Assembly (NCBI RefSeq): GCF_026262645.1 | Contig: NZ_SHNO01000001.1 | Span: forward strand, 2,480,001 to 2,544,000 | Length of the DNA stretch: 64,000 bases | Reading direction: 5' to 3' | Source of the DNA: Candidatus Marimicrobium litorale | GTDB taxonomy: Bacteria > Pseudomonadota > Gammaproteobacteria > Pseudomonadales > Halieaceae | Part shown: in pieces, positions 26,053 through 35,149 of the stretch | How the letters are laid out: the number at the start of each line of letters is the position of its first letter | Position numbering within the stretch: the stretch's first letter is position 1 | Made by a program: the position numbers and the translations under genes | The notes under the pieces: model-generated | The model's database searches: none | Seen by the model: only the letters and a program-made list of their open reading frames with translations | Told to the model about the DNA's origin: nothing

Positions 26053-26874
26053 TCAGGCAATACCCAGCAGATCGTCTCGCTGCGCCATGGTCACCTCTGC
26101 GCAGTAACCAAAATCCACCGGCAGATTATTCCCGCTAACAAAACTCGCCAACGCGCTATTGAGCATTACCAATGGCGCGCCCATTTCCGCACCGGTTGCG
26201 TACTGTCCGTTTGACGGCAGGAACAGTTCCACTGCCTCGTCGGGAATCTGTCCTTCCCCCTTTAAGATTTTCATAAAACCGCTGTCTGTCGGCGATGGTG
26301 CGATACAGTTAATACGAATACCCTTTTTGGCCAGCTCTCTGGCCATGTGCATGGTATAAACAATAATACATTGCTTGGAAAAGCCGTAGCCATCGGGCAC
26401 CTTGTCAGCGTTAGCCTGCAGCCATTGAACAGCGGCACTATGGCTGTTGTCCAGCGCGAGAAATTCCTTTACTAACGCCAGATTGGGCCGCCAGCCCATA
26501 CCCGCCGTTGAGGCTATAGAGGCAATACCACTGCCATTGCCCATCCGGTCTACCAAAGCTTCTGTAAGGTAGCGCAGGCCTGCGAAATTGATCAGCACGG
26601 TTTCCTCCGCTGAAAATGGCGGACTGGGCACTCCCGCACAGTTGAACAGCGCGTGAATATCACTCGGCAGTTGTGCTACCGCTTTGTCAATGCTATCGCC
26701 ATCTTTCATATCGACCCTGATGGCGGCTGCCACCGGTGCGGAAATTTCCGCAATGTCCAAGGCATAGACTTCAGCGCCAAGATCCACCAGCAGTTGTGCC
26801 GCCGCTTGACCCATGCCGGATGCCGCTCCGGTAATCACCACGTTTTTCCCTTTGTAACCCAGTACATCACTCAT
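26053..26874 (-). CDS. SDR-family oxidoreductase (coniferyl-alcohol/3-alpha-hydroxysteroid dehydrogenase-like)
   Basis: This is a classical short-chain dehydrogenase of 273 residues. The cofactor motif is VVITGAASGMGQAAAQLL. The NAG equivalent is LFNCAGVP. The catalytic pair is YGFSK, and ASIASTAGMGW holds the serine region. The long insert between the serine and YxxxK motifs is typical of the 3-alpha-hydroxysteroid/coniferyl alcohol dehydrogenase branch. Start follows AAGGAAA. Likely oxidises a hydroxyl group on the pathway substrate. Confidence 0.88.
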   Translation of the reverse strand: MSDVLGYKGKNVVITGAASGMGQAAAQLLVDLGAEVYALDIAEISAPVAAAIRVDMKDGDSIDKAVAQLPSDIHALFNCAGVPSPPFSAEETVLINFAGLRYLTEALVDRMGNGSGIASIASTAGMGWRPNLALVKEFLALDNSHSAAVQWLQANADKVPDGYGFSKQCIIVYTMHMARELAKKGIRINCIAPSPTDSGFMKILKGEGQIPDEAVELFLPSNGQYATGAEMGAPLVMLNSALASFVSGNNLPVDFGYCAEVTMAQRDDLLGIA

Positions 26875-26904
26875 GCGTATTTCCTTTTATTTTGGGGTCT
26901 GTTG

Positions 26905-27678
26905 CTAAAATATTGACTTGGAGATCAGTCTATTGGGTCTCACCTCCAGCAGGTCTACGGCAACACCCGCGCGCTGCGCCAGGGCGAAGCAAACCGCATC
27001 CGCAACGTCCTCCGGTTCCATGCCCATATCAAGATAGGCTCCCGCATCGCGCCATGCTTCGAGAGCGCCCGCAAGGGCGTCAGAATCCCAGCCATCGGAG
27101 AAATTCGTCATCGCTCCCCCAGGGCGAACACAGGTGACACCGATCTGGTCGTGTTGCAGCTCCAGCCTCAGGTCGCGACTGAAACGTTCGACCGCTGCTT
27201 TAGTGGAAGCGTAGATCGAAAGATGGCTCATCTCATCGTCATGCCAGGCACTGGCCGAAGAGATATTTACTATGCGCGGGTTATCACCGTCACGTAACAG
27301 GCTAATCGCCGCCTGGCAGCAAAACACCGTTCCCAGAAAGTTGGTCTGCACCTGCGCGACCACCTCAGATTCCACCAAATTTTCCACGCTGTTGGGAGTG
27401 GCCAGTCCGGCGTTATTGACCAAACCATCAAGCCGTCCGAAGTGACTTTTTAATTTCGCAAATACCTCGCGAACCTGTTCACTGGATCCCACGTCGCAGG
27501 CTGCTCCGTGGGTGTACTCAATACCAATCTGTGCAACCGCCTCATCAACGGCTTCCTGATTACGGCTAATGATACCTACGCGAGCGCCCTGCTCAACGAG
27601 GCGCCGGGCAATGGCGAGACCGAAGCCCTTCGAGGCGCCGGTAACAATGTAAACCCGATCTCGCAAGCCATGGCTCAT
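26905..27678 (-). CDS. SDR-family oxidoreductase
   Basis: This is a classical short-chain dehydrogenase of 257 residues with YIVTGASKGFGLAIARRL, LVNNAGLA, a serine in NISSASAWHD and YASTK. Its ATG at 27676-27678 overlaps the aldehyde dehydrogenase stop (ATGA), showing coupling. NADP or NAD use cannot be fixed. It probably works in the same catabolic pathway as its neighbours. Confidence 0.9.
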   Translation of the reverse strand: MSHGLRDRVYIVTGASKGFGLAIARRLVEQGARVGIISRNQEAVDEAVAQIGIEYTHGAACDVGSSEQVREVFAKLKSHFGRLDGLVNNAGLATPNSVENLVESEVVAQVQTNFLGTVFCCQAAISLLRDGDNPRIVNISSASAWHDDEMSHLSIYASTKAAVERFSRDLRLELQHDQIGVTCVRPGGAMTNFSDGWDSDALAGALEAWRDAGAYLDMGMEPEDVADAVCFALAQRAGVAVDLLEVRPNRLISKSIF

Positions 27679-29138
27679 ACGCCAATTGCCAAAGTCTTGG
27701 TTTCAAGATACTCCTCAAAGCCCTCACGACCCATTTCGCGACCGACACCGCTCTGCTTGTAACCGCCAAATGGCGCATCCGCGCCATAAAAAATACCACC
27801 GTTTACATTGATCGTGCCGGTGCGGATACGTCGCGCCACTGCCAGAGAGCGCTCTTCGCTGGCAGACCAGACGGCGCCAGAGAGACCGAAATCCGAGTCG
27901 TTGGCAATGCGGATGGCGTCCTCCTCATCATCGTAGGGGATGATGACCAGCACCGGACCGAAGATTTCCTCCCGCGCGATAGTCATATCATTCGTTACGT
28001 CAGTAAACACGGTAGGTTCAACGTAAAACCCCTTGTCGAGGTGCTCAGGCACGCCACCGCCCATCAGCAGACGGGCGCCCTCGGCCTTGCCCTTTTCTAT
28101 GTAACCCAGCACACGCTCACGCTGTCGCGCATTGACCAGTGCTCCCATTATCTGGCTATCGGAGGATGGGTCTCCGTATTCGATAAAGCTGAAAAACGTG
28201 GGCAACAGCTCCTCTACTTCGGCCTGGCGGGAGCGCGGTACCAACAATCTGGAAAGAATGGCACAGCCCTGGCCGGCGTGGAAACAAACCCCCAGTGAAC
28301 TTAACAAACAGGTATTAAGATCTGCGTCGTCGAGGATGATGTTGGCGGACTTGCCGCCCAGCTCGAGAAAAACCTTTTTAACTGTGGCAGCGGCACGTGC
28401 GGCAATGTGTTTGCCAACGCCGGTAGATCCGGTAAAGGAGATCATATCGACCCGCGGATCATCAACCAGTTGTTCACCCACGTCCTTCGGGTCTGCGGCG
28501 GTAATTACGTTAAACACTCCGGCGGGGATATCGGTTTGCTCCTTGATCACGCGTCCCAACATCGTGGCGGACCATGGCGTATCGGGGGCCGCTTTGAGCA
28601 CCACCGTGCAGCCCGCCGCCAGTGCCGGAATGCACTTCGCCAAATTGATCTGCAGAGGGACATTCCAAGGCGTAATGCAGGCCACCACGCCCACGGCCTC
28701 TTTTTCTACCAATCGACGGCTGCGCATGCCCATCATCTCTGCCACGCCGAGGTCCCGGCTCCACTCGTACTCAGGCAGGCTCTTTAAGGTATATTCAATG
28801 AAGCCAATCGGGGTTTTACACTGAGGCCCCATATCACCGCAAATACCGAGGGGTCCACCGGTCTCGGCCGCGATCTGCACCCGAAACGCCTCATCGATAG
28901 CCAGCAGGCCCTTGTGCAACTGTTCAAGACAGCGCAAGCGAAAAGCATGATTGGTGGACCAATCGGTCTCATCGAAGGCTCGGCGCGCTGCGGCGATAGC
29001 CCTGTCCATGTCCTCGCGCCCTGCGTCTGCCACCTCCCCCATGACCTCCTCGGTCGCGGGGTTGATATTGGGGTACCGCTTGCCGCTCGCTGCGTTGCAC
29101 AGTTCGCCGTCGATAAACAGCCTCGTTTCCGGTTCCAT
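27675..29138 (-). CDS. NAD(P)-dependent aldehyde dehydrogenase
   Basis: This 487-residue ALDH-superfamily enzyme oxidises an aldehyde to the acid. It has the cofactor-site region TPWNVPLQINLAKCIPALA, the general-base glutamate in FLELGGKSANI, and the catalytic cysteine in HAGQGCAILSR. The C-terminal GGYKQSGVGREMGREG is typical. Start ATG 29136-29138 follows AGGAGAGC. It is the second gene of the minus-strand operon and overlaps the next SDR, so an alcohol-aldehyde-acid sequence is likely. Confidence 0.95.
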   Translation of the reverse strand: MEPETRLFIDGELCNAASGKRYPNINPATEEVMGEVADAGREDMDRAIAAARRAFDETDWSTNHAFRLRCLEQLHKGLLAIDEAFRVQIAAETGGPLGICGDMGPQCKTPIGFIEYTLKSLPEYEWSRDLGVAEMMGMRSRRLVEKEAVGVVACITPWNVPLQINLAKCIPALAAGCTVVLKAAPDTPWSATMLGRVIKEQTDIPAGVFNVITAADPKDVGEQLVDDPRVDMISFTGSTGVGKHIAARAAATVKKVFLELGGKSANIILDDADLNTCLLSSLGVCFHAGQGCAILSRLLVPRSRQAEVEELLPTFFSFIEYGDPSSDSQIMGALVNARQRERVLGYIEKGKAEGARLLMGGGVPEHLDKGFYVEPTVFTDVTNDMTIAREEIFGPVLVIIPYDDEEDAIRIANDSDFGLSGAVWSASEERSLAVARRIRTGTINVNGGIFYGADAPFGGYKQSGVGREMGREGFEEYLETKTLAIGV

Positions 29139-29155
29139 CTCATGCTCTCCTGATG

Positions 29156-30043
29156 TTATTCGGGTAGTCGCGATTCGTCCTTCGCCAGAAAGACATTCTC
29201 AATTCTGTCACAGATAAATTGTGCGGTAGGCATATCTACCCCCTTGTCTTCAGCGGTAGTAAGCGCACACTCCAGATCCTTTCGCCCGAGGCGGCCCATA
29301 GTGCCGAATATTTGCTCCATGTCCTCTTCACTGCAGTTGCCCGCCAGTCCGTTGCGTCCGCTGACAAACATGTGCATCTGTTCGTTAACTACACCGTTGG
29401 AAAGTCCCACGTCCCGCAGGACATCGCCGGACAAACCGCAAGCGTGGGCCAGACGCGTCGCCTCCGCCATCGCTACGAATTCGGTGTACTGGATGAAATT
29501 ATTGCAGAGCTTCAGGGCAATACCCGAGCCGACAGGGCCTGCATGAACCACTTTTTCAGCCGAGGTCTCGAATACGGGTGTGCCACGGGCGACCTGATCC
29601 TCACTGCCGCCGACCATATAGCACAGAGTGCCATCGGCGGCCCGGTGTGCGCCCCCGGTGATCGGCGCATCGATAAGATCAATGCCGCGCTCTGCGGCCT
29701 GTACCGACCAAGCCAGCAAATTAGCCTGCGTTACCGTACTGTGCACGGCCACCAGGGTGCCCGGTCGGGCGTTGGCAAAAATGCCGCCATCGCCCTGCAA
29801 TAGCGCCTCCACCTGGGCATCATCCCGGACACAGATACCGATATGCTCACAAACACTGGCCAACACCGCGACCGATTCACAAGCAGTGGCACCAGCGGCA
29901 ATTAGCTCTTCCATGGCGGGCGCATATACATCATAGACATGCGCGTGGAAGGCACCGCCGATCAGACGCTGAGCCGAGGGCTTACCGATGTTGCCGAGGC
30001 CGATATAGCCCACGTTGTTATTGGTGCCGGTGTTTGCGCTCAT
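29156..30043 (-). CDS. 3-hydroxyisobutyrate dehydrogenase-family oxidoreductase
   Basis: This is a beta-hydroxyacid dehydrogenase of 295 residues. The Rossmann motif is VGYIGLGNIGKPSAQRL. The substrate loop is DAPITGGAHRA, and the catalytic lysine lies in GPVGSGIALKLCNNF. These enzymes oxidise 3-hydroxyisobutyrate, tartronate semialdehyde or similar compounds. Start ATG 30041-30043 is fixed by GAGAGGAA. It is the first gene of the catabolic operon, transcribed away from the double-MarR regulator. Confidence 0.9.
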   Translation of the reverse strand: MSANTGTNNNVGYIGLGNIGKPSAQRLIGGAFHAHVYDVYAPAMEELIAAGATACESVAVLASVCEHIGICVRDDAQVEALLQGDGGIFANARPGTLVAVHSTVTQANLLAWSVQAAERGIDLIDAPITGGAHRAADGTLCYMVGGSEDQVARGTPVFETSAEKVVHAGPVGSGIALKLCNNFIQYTEFVAMAEATRLAHACGLSGDVLRDVGLSNGVVNEQMHMFVSGRNGLAGNCSEEDMEQIFGTMGRLGRKDLECALTTAEDKGVDMPTAQFICDRIENVFLAKDESRLPE

Positions 30044-30113
30044 TTCCTCTCCAATAGCGCCTGCCCGCGCCACTCAAATCGAGTCCGCAGTGTAGCCAGT
30101 GCATTTGCATTAT

Positions 30114-30140
30114 GTCAATACGAATTGACTAGCCGTCAAT
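30114..30140. promoter_or_regulatory. candidate MarR operator between catabolic operon and regulator
   Basis: GTCAAT (30114-30119) and ATTGAC (30124-30129) form an inverted repeat around ACGA. A third half-site, GTCAAT, lies at 30135-30140. The element sits 20-50 bp before the regulator start and about 70 bp before the divergent operon. Its size and position suit a MarR-type dimer, so autoregulation and control of the operon are likely. Confidence 0.55.
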
Positions 30141-30160
30141 CGAGGTTTACTATCTGGCCC

Positions 30161-31228
30161 ATGACTGCATTATCAAGGGAAAGCACCGCGCCGGATTCAG
30201 CTCGCGAGCGCTACCGCCACAACTTCTCCCGGCACCTGCTGGGCGTCGCGCGCTACCTGCAGGCCAGTATGATGAATACGCTGCAGGAGGAGTGCGGACA
30301 TGCCAATCTGCGACTGGGTTTCGCGCCCTATATCACCCTGATTGGCGAGGGTGAGAAGCGCCTCACCGATCTGGCTGAAATATTGGGTGTTTCTCGCCAG
30401 GCATGCAACCAGACCGCGAAACAGGTTGAGGCGGCAGGCTATATCGAGCGACGCGCCCACCCAACCGATGGCCGGGCACGCCGCCTTGCACTGTCCAGCG
30501 AGGGCATCCGACTGCGACGGGACGGTATTCGTATCGTCGCCGGACTCGATCGACAGCTTGCCGAGATAGCCGGCGAGGCACGCATCAGCGACGCAAGCCA
30601 GTCACTGAGCCAACTCTACCGACAACTGCGCCTTGGACTGACACCGAAAAGCAATGAGTCGTCCGGGCGCGACGTGATGGGTGGCCTGCTACCACGACTC
30701 TCTGACTACTCATTACAGCGCCTGATGGAACTTACGCGCGACAAGGGCCACCCGGGATTGAAACTCTCCTTTGGCCAGGTGCTGACCATGATTGGCCCCT
30801 CCGGTGGCCGCATTCAGCAGATGGCGGCTATACATGATGTGAGTAAGCAAGCGATTAGCGCCATTGCCACCGAGCTTGAATTACTGGGCTATCTACGACG
30901 TGAGACAGACCCGCAGGATGCGAGACAGCGGGTGCTTCGTTTCACCAGCCAGGGAGACCAGCTGATTGCCGACTCCGTTCTGAGCGTGACGGAGCTGGAA
31001 GCAGAATTAGGCGCACTGATTGGCGAAGACAGGCTGCAGCGTGTCAGCGACACGTTGCGAGCGCTTTATCTCGGCCTCGGTCTGGAGCAGGAGGTTTTCG
31101 AAACAGATAGCACAGTGGACATCGGTCTGCTGGCGCACCGACTACAACAACAATTGGGAGAACAGACCAGCCAGGCTCTGGGCAGGCTGCTCCTTTCCCC
31201 CCTTAATCCGCGAGGTAAGCAAGTATGA
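30161..31228 (+). CDS. double-MarR transcriptional regulator (two MarR domains in one chain)
   Basis: This 355-residue protein contains two consecutive winged-helix MarR domains; typical MarR proteins have one and are about 150 residues. The first shows RLTDLAEILGVSRQACNQTA and GYIERRAHPTDGRARRLALS. The second shows IQQMAAIHDVSKQAISAIAT and GYLRRETDPQDARQRVLRFT. Each has the recognition helix and the D-x-R wing. ATG 30161 gives a short N-terminal lead; longer frames run into the divergent gene. The stop overlaps the next gene (ATGA). It probably represses the divergent catabolic operon and acts as a covalent pseudo-dimer. The ligand is unknown. Confidence 0.85.
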   Translation: MTALSRESTAPDSARERYRHNFSRHLLGVARYLQASMMNTLQEECGHANLRLGFAPYITLIGEGEKRLTDLAEILGVSRQACNQTAKQVEAAGYIERRAHPTDGRARRLALSSEGIRLRRDGIRIVAGLDRQLAEIAGEARISDASQSLSQLYRQLRLGLTPKSNESSGRDVMGGLLPRLSDYSLQRLMELTRDKGHPGLKLSFGQVLTMIGPSGGRIQQMAAIHDVSKQAISAIATELELLGYLRRETDPQDARQRVLRFTSQGDQLIADSVLSVTELEAELGALIGEDRLQRVSDTLRALYLGLGLEQEVFETDSTVDIGLLAHRLQQQLGEQTSQALGRLLLSPLNPRGKQV

Positions 31229-31953
31229 ACAACGAGTGGCTTTCCATACTCTGGGAGCATTACAACATACTGGGCTCAGTGGCAGCGCTGGGATTGATCG
31301 TAGCAATTTCTATCATTGGTAAACGGTTGCTGTTCAAGCATCCGGATCTGGCCGAAATGCGACGCATCAATAAAGTAGAAGATAAAATCCGCTGGAAAAA
31401 AGAGAAATACCCACCAATGGTGGCATCCAGCAGAAATGTGGGAAAGTATCTCAACCTTACTTTTTTCCTGCTGCTATTACCTTTTTGCATTACCTTCGAA
31501 GCACAACCGTGGTGGCAAATCCTGCTAGACGGATTCGTACTCCTGATGGTGTATGATTTTTTTTACTACTGTGCGCACCGTTTCTGGTTCCATGGCAATG
31601 GCGCAATGCGTCAGGTTCACGCGGTACACCATCAGGCGCGAAACCCCTGTTATCTCGATGCACATTACGTCCATCCGTTGGAAACCTTCATCGGCCTCGG
31701 CGGCTACATGGCGACAGTAATTGGGCTATCACTGATCATGGGGCCGTTCCAACTATGGACCATCGTTCTCACCTTCGTGATTTATTTTCAGCTGAACCAG
31801 ATCAATCATGTCTACTTCGATGTGCCACGCTTCCCCTTCAAAACACTGAACTGGGTTGTTGCCAAGCACCATGTGCACCATGAAAATATGCACAAGGGGA
31901 ACTACGCGACAATCACCCTTTTTTACGACAAGATCTTCGGAACTCTCGACTAG
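31225..31953 (+). CDS. sterol desaturase/fatty acid hydroxylase-superfamily membrane di-iron enzyme
   Basis: This is an integral membrane hydroxylase or desaturase of 242 residues. Four or more hydrophobic segments surround the histidine clusters: YYCAHRFWFH, AVHHQARNP and VVAKHHVHHENMH. These give the eight-histidine di-iron pattern of the superfamily. Translationally coupled to the double-MarR gene by an ATGA overlap, so it is likely part of the same regulon. Acts on a lipid-like substrate at the inner membrane; which one is unknown. Confidence 0.88.
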   Translation: MNNEWLSILWEHYNILGSVAALGLIVAISIIGKRLLFKHPDLAEMRRINKVEDKIRWKKEKYPPMVASSRNVGKYLNLTFFLLLLPFCITFEAQPWWQILLDGFVLLMVYDFFYYCAHRFWFHGNGAMRQVHAVHHQARNPCYLDAHYVHPLETFIGLGGYMATVIGLSLIMGPFQLWTIVLTFVIYFQLNQINHVYFDVPRFPFKTLNWVVAKHHVHHENMHKGNYATITLFYDKIFGTLD

Positions 31954-31995
31954 GGCCCGACGACCTGCGCTTACACTGTAACCTGGAGATTCACT

Positions 31996-32382
31996 ATGAA
32001 TGACAAGGAACGCCGCGCACTGGGCGAAGAGAAAATTATGGACGTGTACGCCGGTGATGTAGTCGTACCGCCCGAGGGCTACGCCTTCACCGACGTAATG
32101 CTTAAACAATTGTTTGCCGAACTGTGGACCCGCGAGACGCTATCCATGCGTGACAAGCGCATACTGCTGCTAGGCATTATTGCGGAAAAAGGGGAGCCCA
32201 CCACCTTTAAAATTCAGATTAAGGCATCCCTTAAACGCGGTGAGATCAACCCCGAGGAAGCGCGAGAGTTTCTGCTCTTCATCGCACAATATGCCGGCTA
32301 CCCCCGCGCCGCCTCGATGCTTGGACCTGTAGAAGAAGCTATTGGCGAGTTTGAAAAGGAAAGCGCCGAAAGTAAAAAGTAA
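31996..32382 (+). CDS. carboxymuconolactone decarboxylase (CMD)-family protein
   Basis: This 128-residue helical protein of the CMD/AhpD-like fold has the family pattern LWTRETLSMRDKRILLLGII, followed by a KASLKRGEINPEEAREFLL region and AQYAGYPRA. It lacks the CxxC of AhpD peroxidases, so it is closer to the decarboxylase-like or uncharacterised CMD group. RBS GGAGA precedes the ATG. It lies directly behind the membrane hydroxylase and is probably in its transcript. Ring-opening pathways often include CMD members, but activity is unproven. Confidence 0.85.
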   Translation: MNDKERRALGEEKIMDVYAGDVVVPPEGYAFTDVMLKQLFAELWTRETLSMRDKRILLLGIIAEKGEPTTFKIQIKASLKRGEINPEEAREFLLFIAQYAGYPRAASMLGPVEEAIGEFEKESAESKK

Positions 32383-32441
32383 ACAGCTATAAGTCAAAAT
32401 CTGGTCTATCCTAGTTTCATAACAGCAAGGATATCCAAGCT

Positions 32442-32852
32442 ATGAGCGAACCGGAGATACAGCTGTATGGCATACTGAGCGCGTGGGGAAGCAATGTTAT
32501 CCTGCTTCTCGCCTTGCAGTTAGTCGTGCTTGGCAGCTACCTGATCACCGCGCAACGTGTGGGAAGCCTATTGTCGAATCAGCAGGTTTTTATCATCACA
32601 TGCTGCTTGTTGTTTTTCAGTTTTGTATTGACCTCCTATATTTACGGCTCACTTCAGGTCATGATCGATATACGAGAGCTTGCATTATTCGGCTACACAA
32701 CCTTGAGAAATGCCGCCTTGTTTAAATGGATGGTCTCTCTTGGCTGCCTAATCGCACCCGTTGCCTGCATCAGGTTCATGCTGCATGCACGACGTCCACA
32801 ACGGCAAGATGATAAGCGGATGCCGCAAGGCAACCGGCGGGAACGGGGCTAA
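32442..32852 (+). CDS. small integral membrane protein, unknown
   Basis: This 136-residue protein has three clear hydrophobic helices (NVILLLALQLVVLGSYLI, VFIITCCLLFFSFVLTSYIY and WMVSLGCLIAPVACIRFML) and a basic, Arg/Gln-rich C-terminal tail on the probable cytosolic side. No family recognised. It converges with the NUDIX gene, overlapping it by 4 bp at the stops. Confidence 0.65.
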   Translation: MSEPEIQLYGILSAWGSNVILLLALQLVVLGSYLITAQRVGSLLSNQQVFIITCCLLFFSFVLTSYIYGSLQVMIDIRELALFGYTTLRNAALFKWMVSLGCLIAPVACIRFMLHARRPQRQDDKRMPQGNRRERG

Positions 32853-33586
32853 ATATCGCCCACCACAGATTTACCGTAACGCTGGTATACGAATGGCCCC
32901 GGCGTAGCGAAGCCCGCGCCCGCCTGCAGGCGCTGCTCCAACGCGTTGAGCACCGTCCGGGTTATATGGGGTAACTGCTCAATGAACTTGGCTTCAGCAA
33001 GCTCGATCCAGTGAAGATCAAGCAGCTCTCCTGATCCTTCTGGGCGGTCGTGGATATCACCCTGAATATGCTCCGCATCCACCATAAAAAACCGTGCGTC
33101 AAAGCGTCGATTGCGGTAAGGCGGAGTGATCGCTCTGGCAATCAGGTGCAGTCCATCCAGGCGCGGGTTGATGCCGTGTTTCAAGAAATCTGCCCACTGG
33201 GGCGAGCGCGAGCGAATGGTTGCCGAGCCGCGCTCACCGATGATCAGGCCGGCCTCCTCGTATGTCTCACGTATTGCAGCCAACGCAAGCGCACGCGCGC
33301 GGCTTTCCGAACAACCTGCGCTAAGCCGCCGCAGCACCTCCGGATGCAGATCCAGCGGGGGACGAATACGAGCATCCGCTCGATCGACCTTGCCACCGGG
33401 AAAAACGAACTTATTCGGCATAAACTTATGGGTAGCTGCGCGCTTACCCATCAGCACACGTGGTTGCGCACCGTCCCTGCGCACGATGATGAGGGTGGCT
33501 GCATCCCGGGGGCGCACGGCCCGTGAAGATGTGCGAAGCTCACTTTTCGAAATGTAGGCGTTGTCGCCCTGCTGATCAGGGTTCAT
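32849..33586 (-). CDS. NUDIX hydrolase (NUDT19/CoA-type, interrupted Nudix box)
   Basis: This is a 245-residue Nudix protein. The box is split: FVFPGGKVDRAD is followed by about 40 inserted residues before AIRETYEEAGLIIG, which supplies the metal-binding RExxEE. This arrangement is like NUDT19/RP2-type CoA-diphosphatase relatives. It probably hydrolyses a nucleoside-diphosphate derivative such as acyl-CoA. ATG 33584-33586 (AAGGTG upstream) is preferred over a longer frame to 33631. Confidence 0.88.
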   Translation of the reverse strand: MNPDQQGDNAYISKSELRTSSRAVRPRDAATLIIVRRDGAQPRVLMGKRAATHKFMPNKFVFPGGKVDRADARIRPPLDLHPEVLRRLSAGCSESRARALALAAIRETYEEAGLIIGERGSATIRSRSPQWADFLKHGINPRLDGLHLIARAITPPYRNRRFDARFFMVDAEHIQGDIHDRPEGSGELLDLHWIELAEAKFIEQLPHITRTVLNALEQRLQAGAGFATPGPFVYQRYGKSVVGDI

Positions 33587-33643
33587 CGATGGCACCTTCG
33601 TGAAGTGCGTACCTGACAATAAGAAACCCACCCCGGCCTTGCA

Positions 33644-35149
33644 CTAGCCAGACGTCGCAATTTTCAGTTTCTGGCCAGGTTGTAGATAGGCCCTACTGGA
33701 GAGGCCATTCCAGACAACCAGTTCCTGTGTTGAAACATTGAATCGGCGGGCGATACTCCACAATGAATCGCCCTGCTGGATAACATACTCCAGCGGTGCG
33801 TTTTGCAGATGGGCACGGGTCATCGCTATGTGGTCCGCGGAGAGGCTCTTTGATTGCACGCTACCCGGCAGTATCAGGGTCTGCCCCGCTCGAATGCGGT
33901 GACTACGCAGACCGTTGAGCGTCATCAATCTGGACACTGTAGTCTTATGCTGTTGGGCAATGCCGGACAAGCTATCTCCTTGCACGATACGGTGAATACG
34001 ATCGGGCTTCTGCTGATTGTAGCGCGACACAATTGACAGTGAAGCCAGTGCTTCATCCATGGAGCGATCAATCTGGCCCTCTGGCACACGCACCTCAAAG
34101 CCCGCCGGAATGTATTTATCACCCGACCAGACTGCGTCCATCAATGCGGGGTTGTGCTGTCGGAGTTCCTCCAGGCTAATCCCCAGTGCGTCCGCAAAAT
34201 GAGACGCGGAGATAAAATCGGAAGGTTCCGTGGCGTCATAGAGCACGGGCTCAACCATCACAACACCGGGAAAATAATCCTCTGCGCGACTATCGACCTG
34301 CAATGCCGCAAGAAACGACGCGTAGAAATTGCGCGAAGCAAACCCAAATGCCCTGCCTTTATAATGTTTAACAATAACGTCGATATCGGTTGTTCCTACC
34401 GTGCGCGCCGCCCGCACCATACCGGTAGCACCATGGTTGTAGCCGGTGAGTGCCAGTGGCCAAGTGCCGGTCAGCTCGCGGTTTACCTTGAGCAGCCTGG
34501 CCGCGCCATCAGTGGCGAAAAATGGATCCATACGCGCATCGACAACGTGGTCTACACGCATGAAGCGCCGCGCCGTAGATGGCATGAATTGCCACATACC
34601 CGCTGCAGCCGCCTTGGACCAGGCGGTCGCATTGAACGAGGATTCGACGTGGGGAAGCACCGCCAGTTCCGGCGGCAACTCGTGGCGCTCAAGCACGCCA
34701 AGGATATGAGGCTTCCACTGCCCGGAGCGGACCAGGCCCGACCGGAAGCGATCAGACTGCCCTAGCTGGAAGCGCACCCGGTGCGCGGCACGAGTAAATT
34801 CATCAGACGGCGTGTCCGCAGGCCAAGCTGCCAACACCAAAGTCTCCATGGGTGTCAGGTCACGGCGCTTACCCTGACCGAGAGCCCTAAGGGAAGCCGC
34901 CACCTCATCGCGCACACCTCGGACTCGCCTCTCCCGCACCCTGCGGTCTGCCGGCACGTCCAGCGTCTGGTAAATGATGGAGAGATTTTCATCGTCATGC
35001 ATATACCCCTGACTTGTGGACGCCTCCGTGTAGACCTTCACCCAGAAGTCCACCGCAGGCTCCAGAGCCACAGGCCGCGGGAAGTCTGTCGCGCTGACGC
35101 AGAACGGCAGCAATAACGAAACAATCAAAAATGCCCTGATCATGACCAT
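33644..35149 (-). CDS. mltD: MltD-like lytic murein transglycosylase with two LysM domains
   Basis: This is an exported peptidoglycan-cleaving enzyme of about 500 residues. After a signal peptide (AFLIVSLLLPFCVSATD) comes an MltD-specific N-terminal region, then a family-1 SLT domain with catalytic glutamate in LPHVESSFNATAWSKAAAAG and the MWQFMPSTARRF motif. Two LysM repeats follow at the C terminus (HRIVQGDSLSGIAQQHKTT and EYVIQQGDSLWSIARRFNVS). No lipobox is seen, so it may be soluble or signal-anchored, unlike lipoprotein MltD. Start is ATG at 35147-35149 or 35141-35143; a TTG at 35176 is unlikely. Confidence 0.92.
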   Translation of the reverse strand: MVMIRAFLIVSLLLPFCVSATDFPRPVALEPAVDFWVKVYTEASTSQGYMHDDENLSIIYQTLDVPADRRVRERRVRGVRDEVAASLRALGQGKRRDLTPMETLVLAAWPADTPSDEFTRAAHRVRFQLGQSDRFRSGLVRSGQWKPHILGVLERHELPPELAVLPHVESSFNATAWSKAAAAGMWQFMPSTARRFMRVDHVVDARMDPFFATDGAARLLKVNRELTGTWPLALTGYNHGATGMVRAARTVGTTDIDVIVKHYKGRAFGFASRNFYASFLAALQVDSRAEDYFPGVVMVEPVLYDATEPSDFISASHFADALGISLEELRQHNPALMDAVWSGDKYIPAGFEVRVPEGQIDRSMDEALASLSIVSRYNQQKPDRIHRIVQGDSLSGIAQQHKTTVSRLMTLNGLRSHRIRAGQTLILPGSVQSKSLSADHIAMTRAHLQNAPLEYVIQQGDSLWSIARRFNVSTQELVVWNGLSSRAYLQPGQKLKIATSG

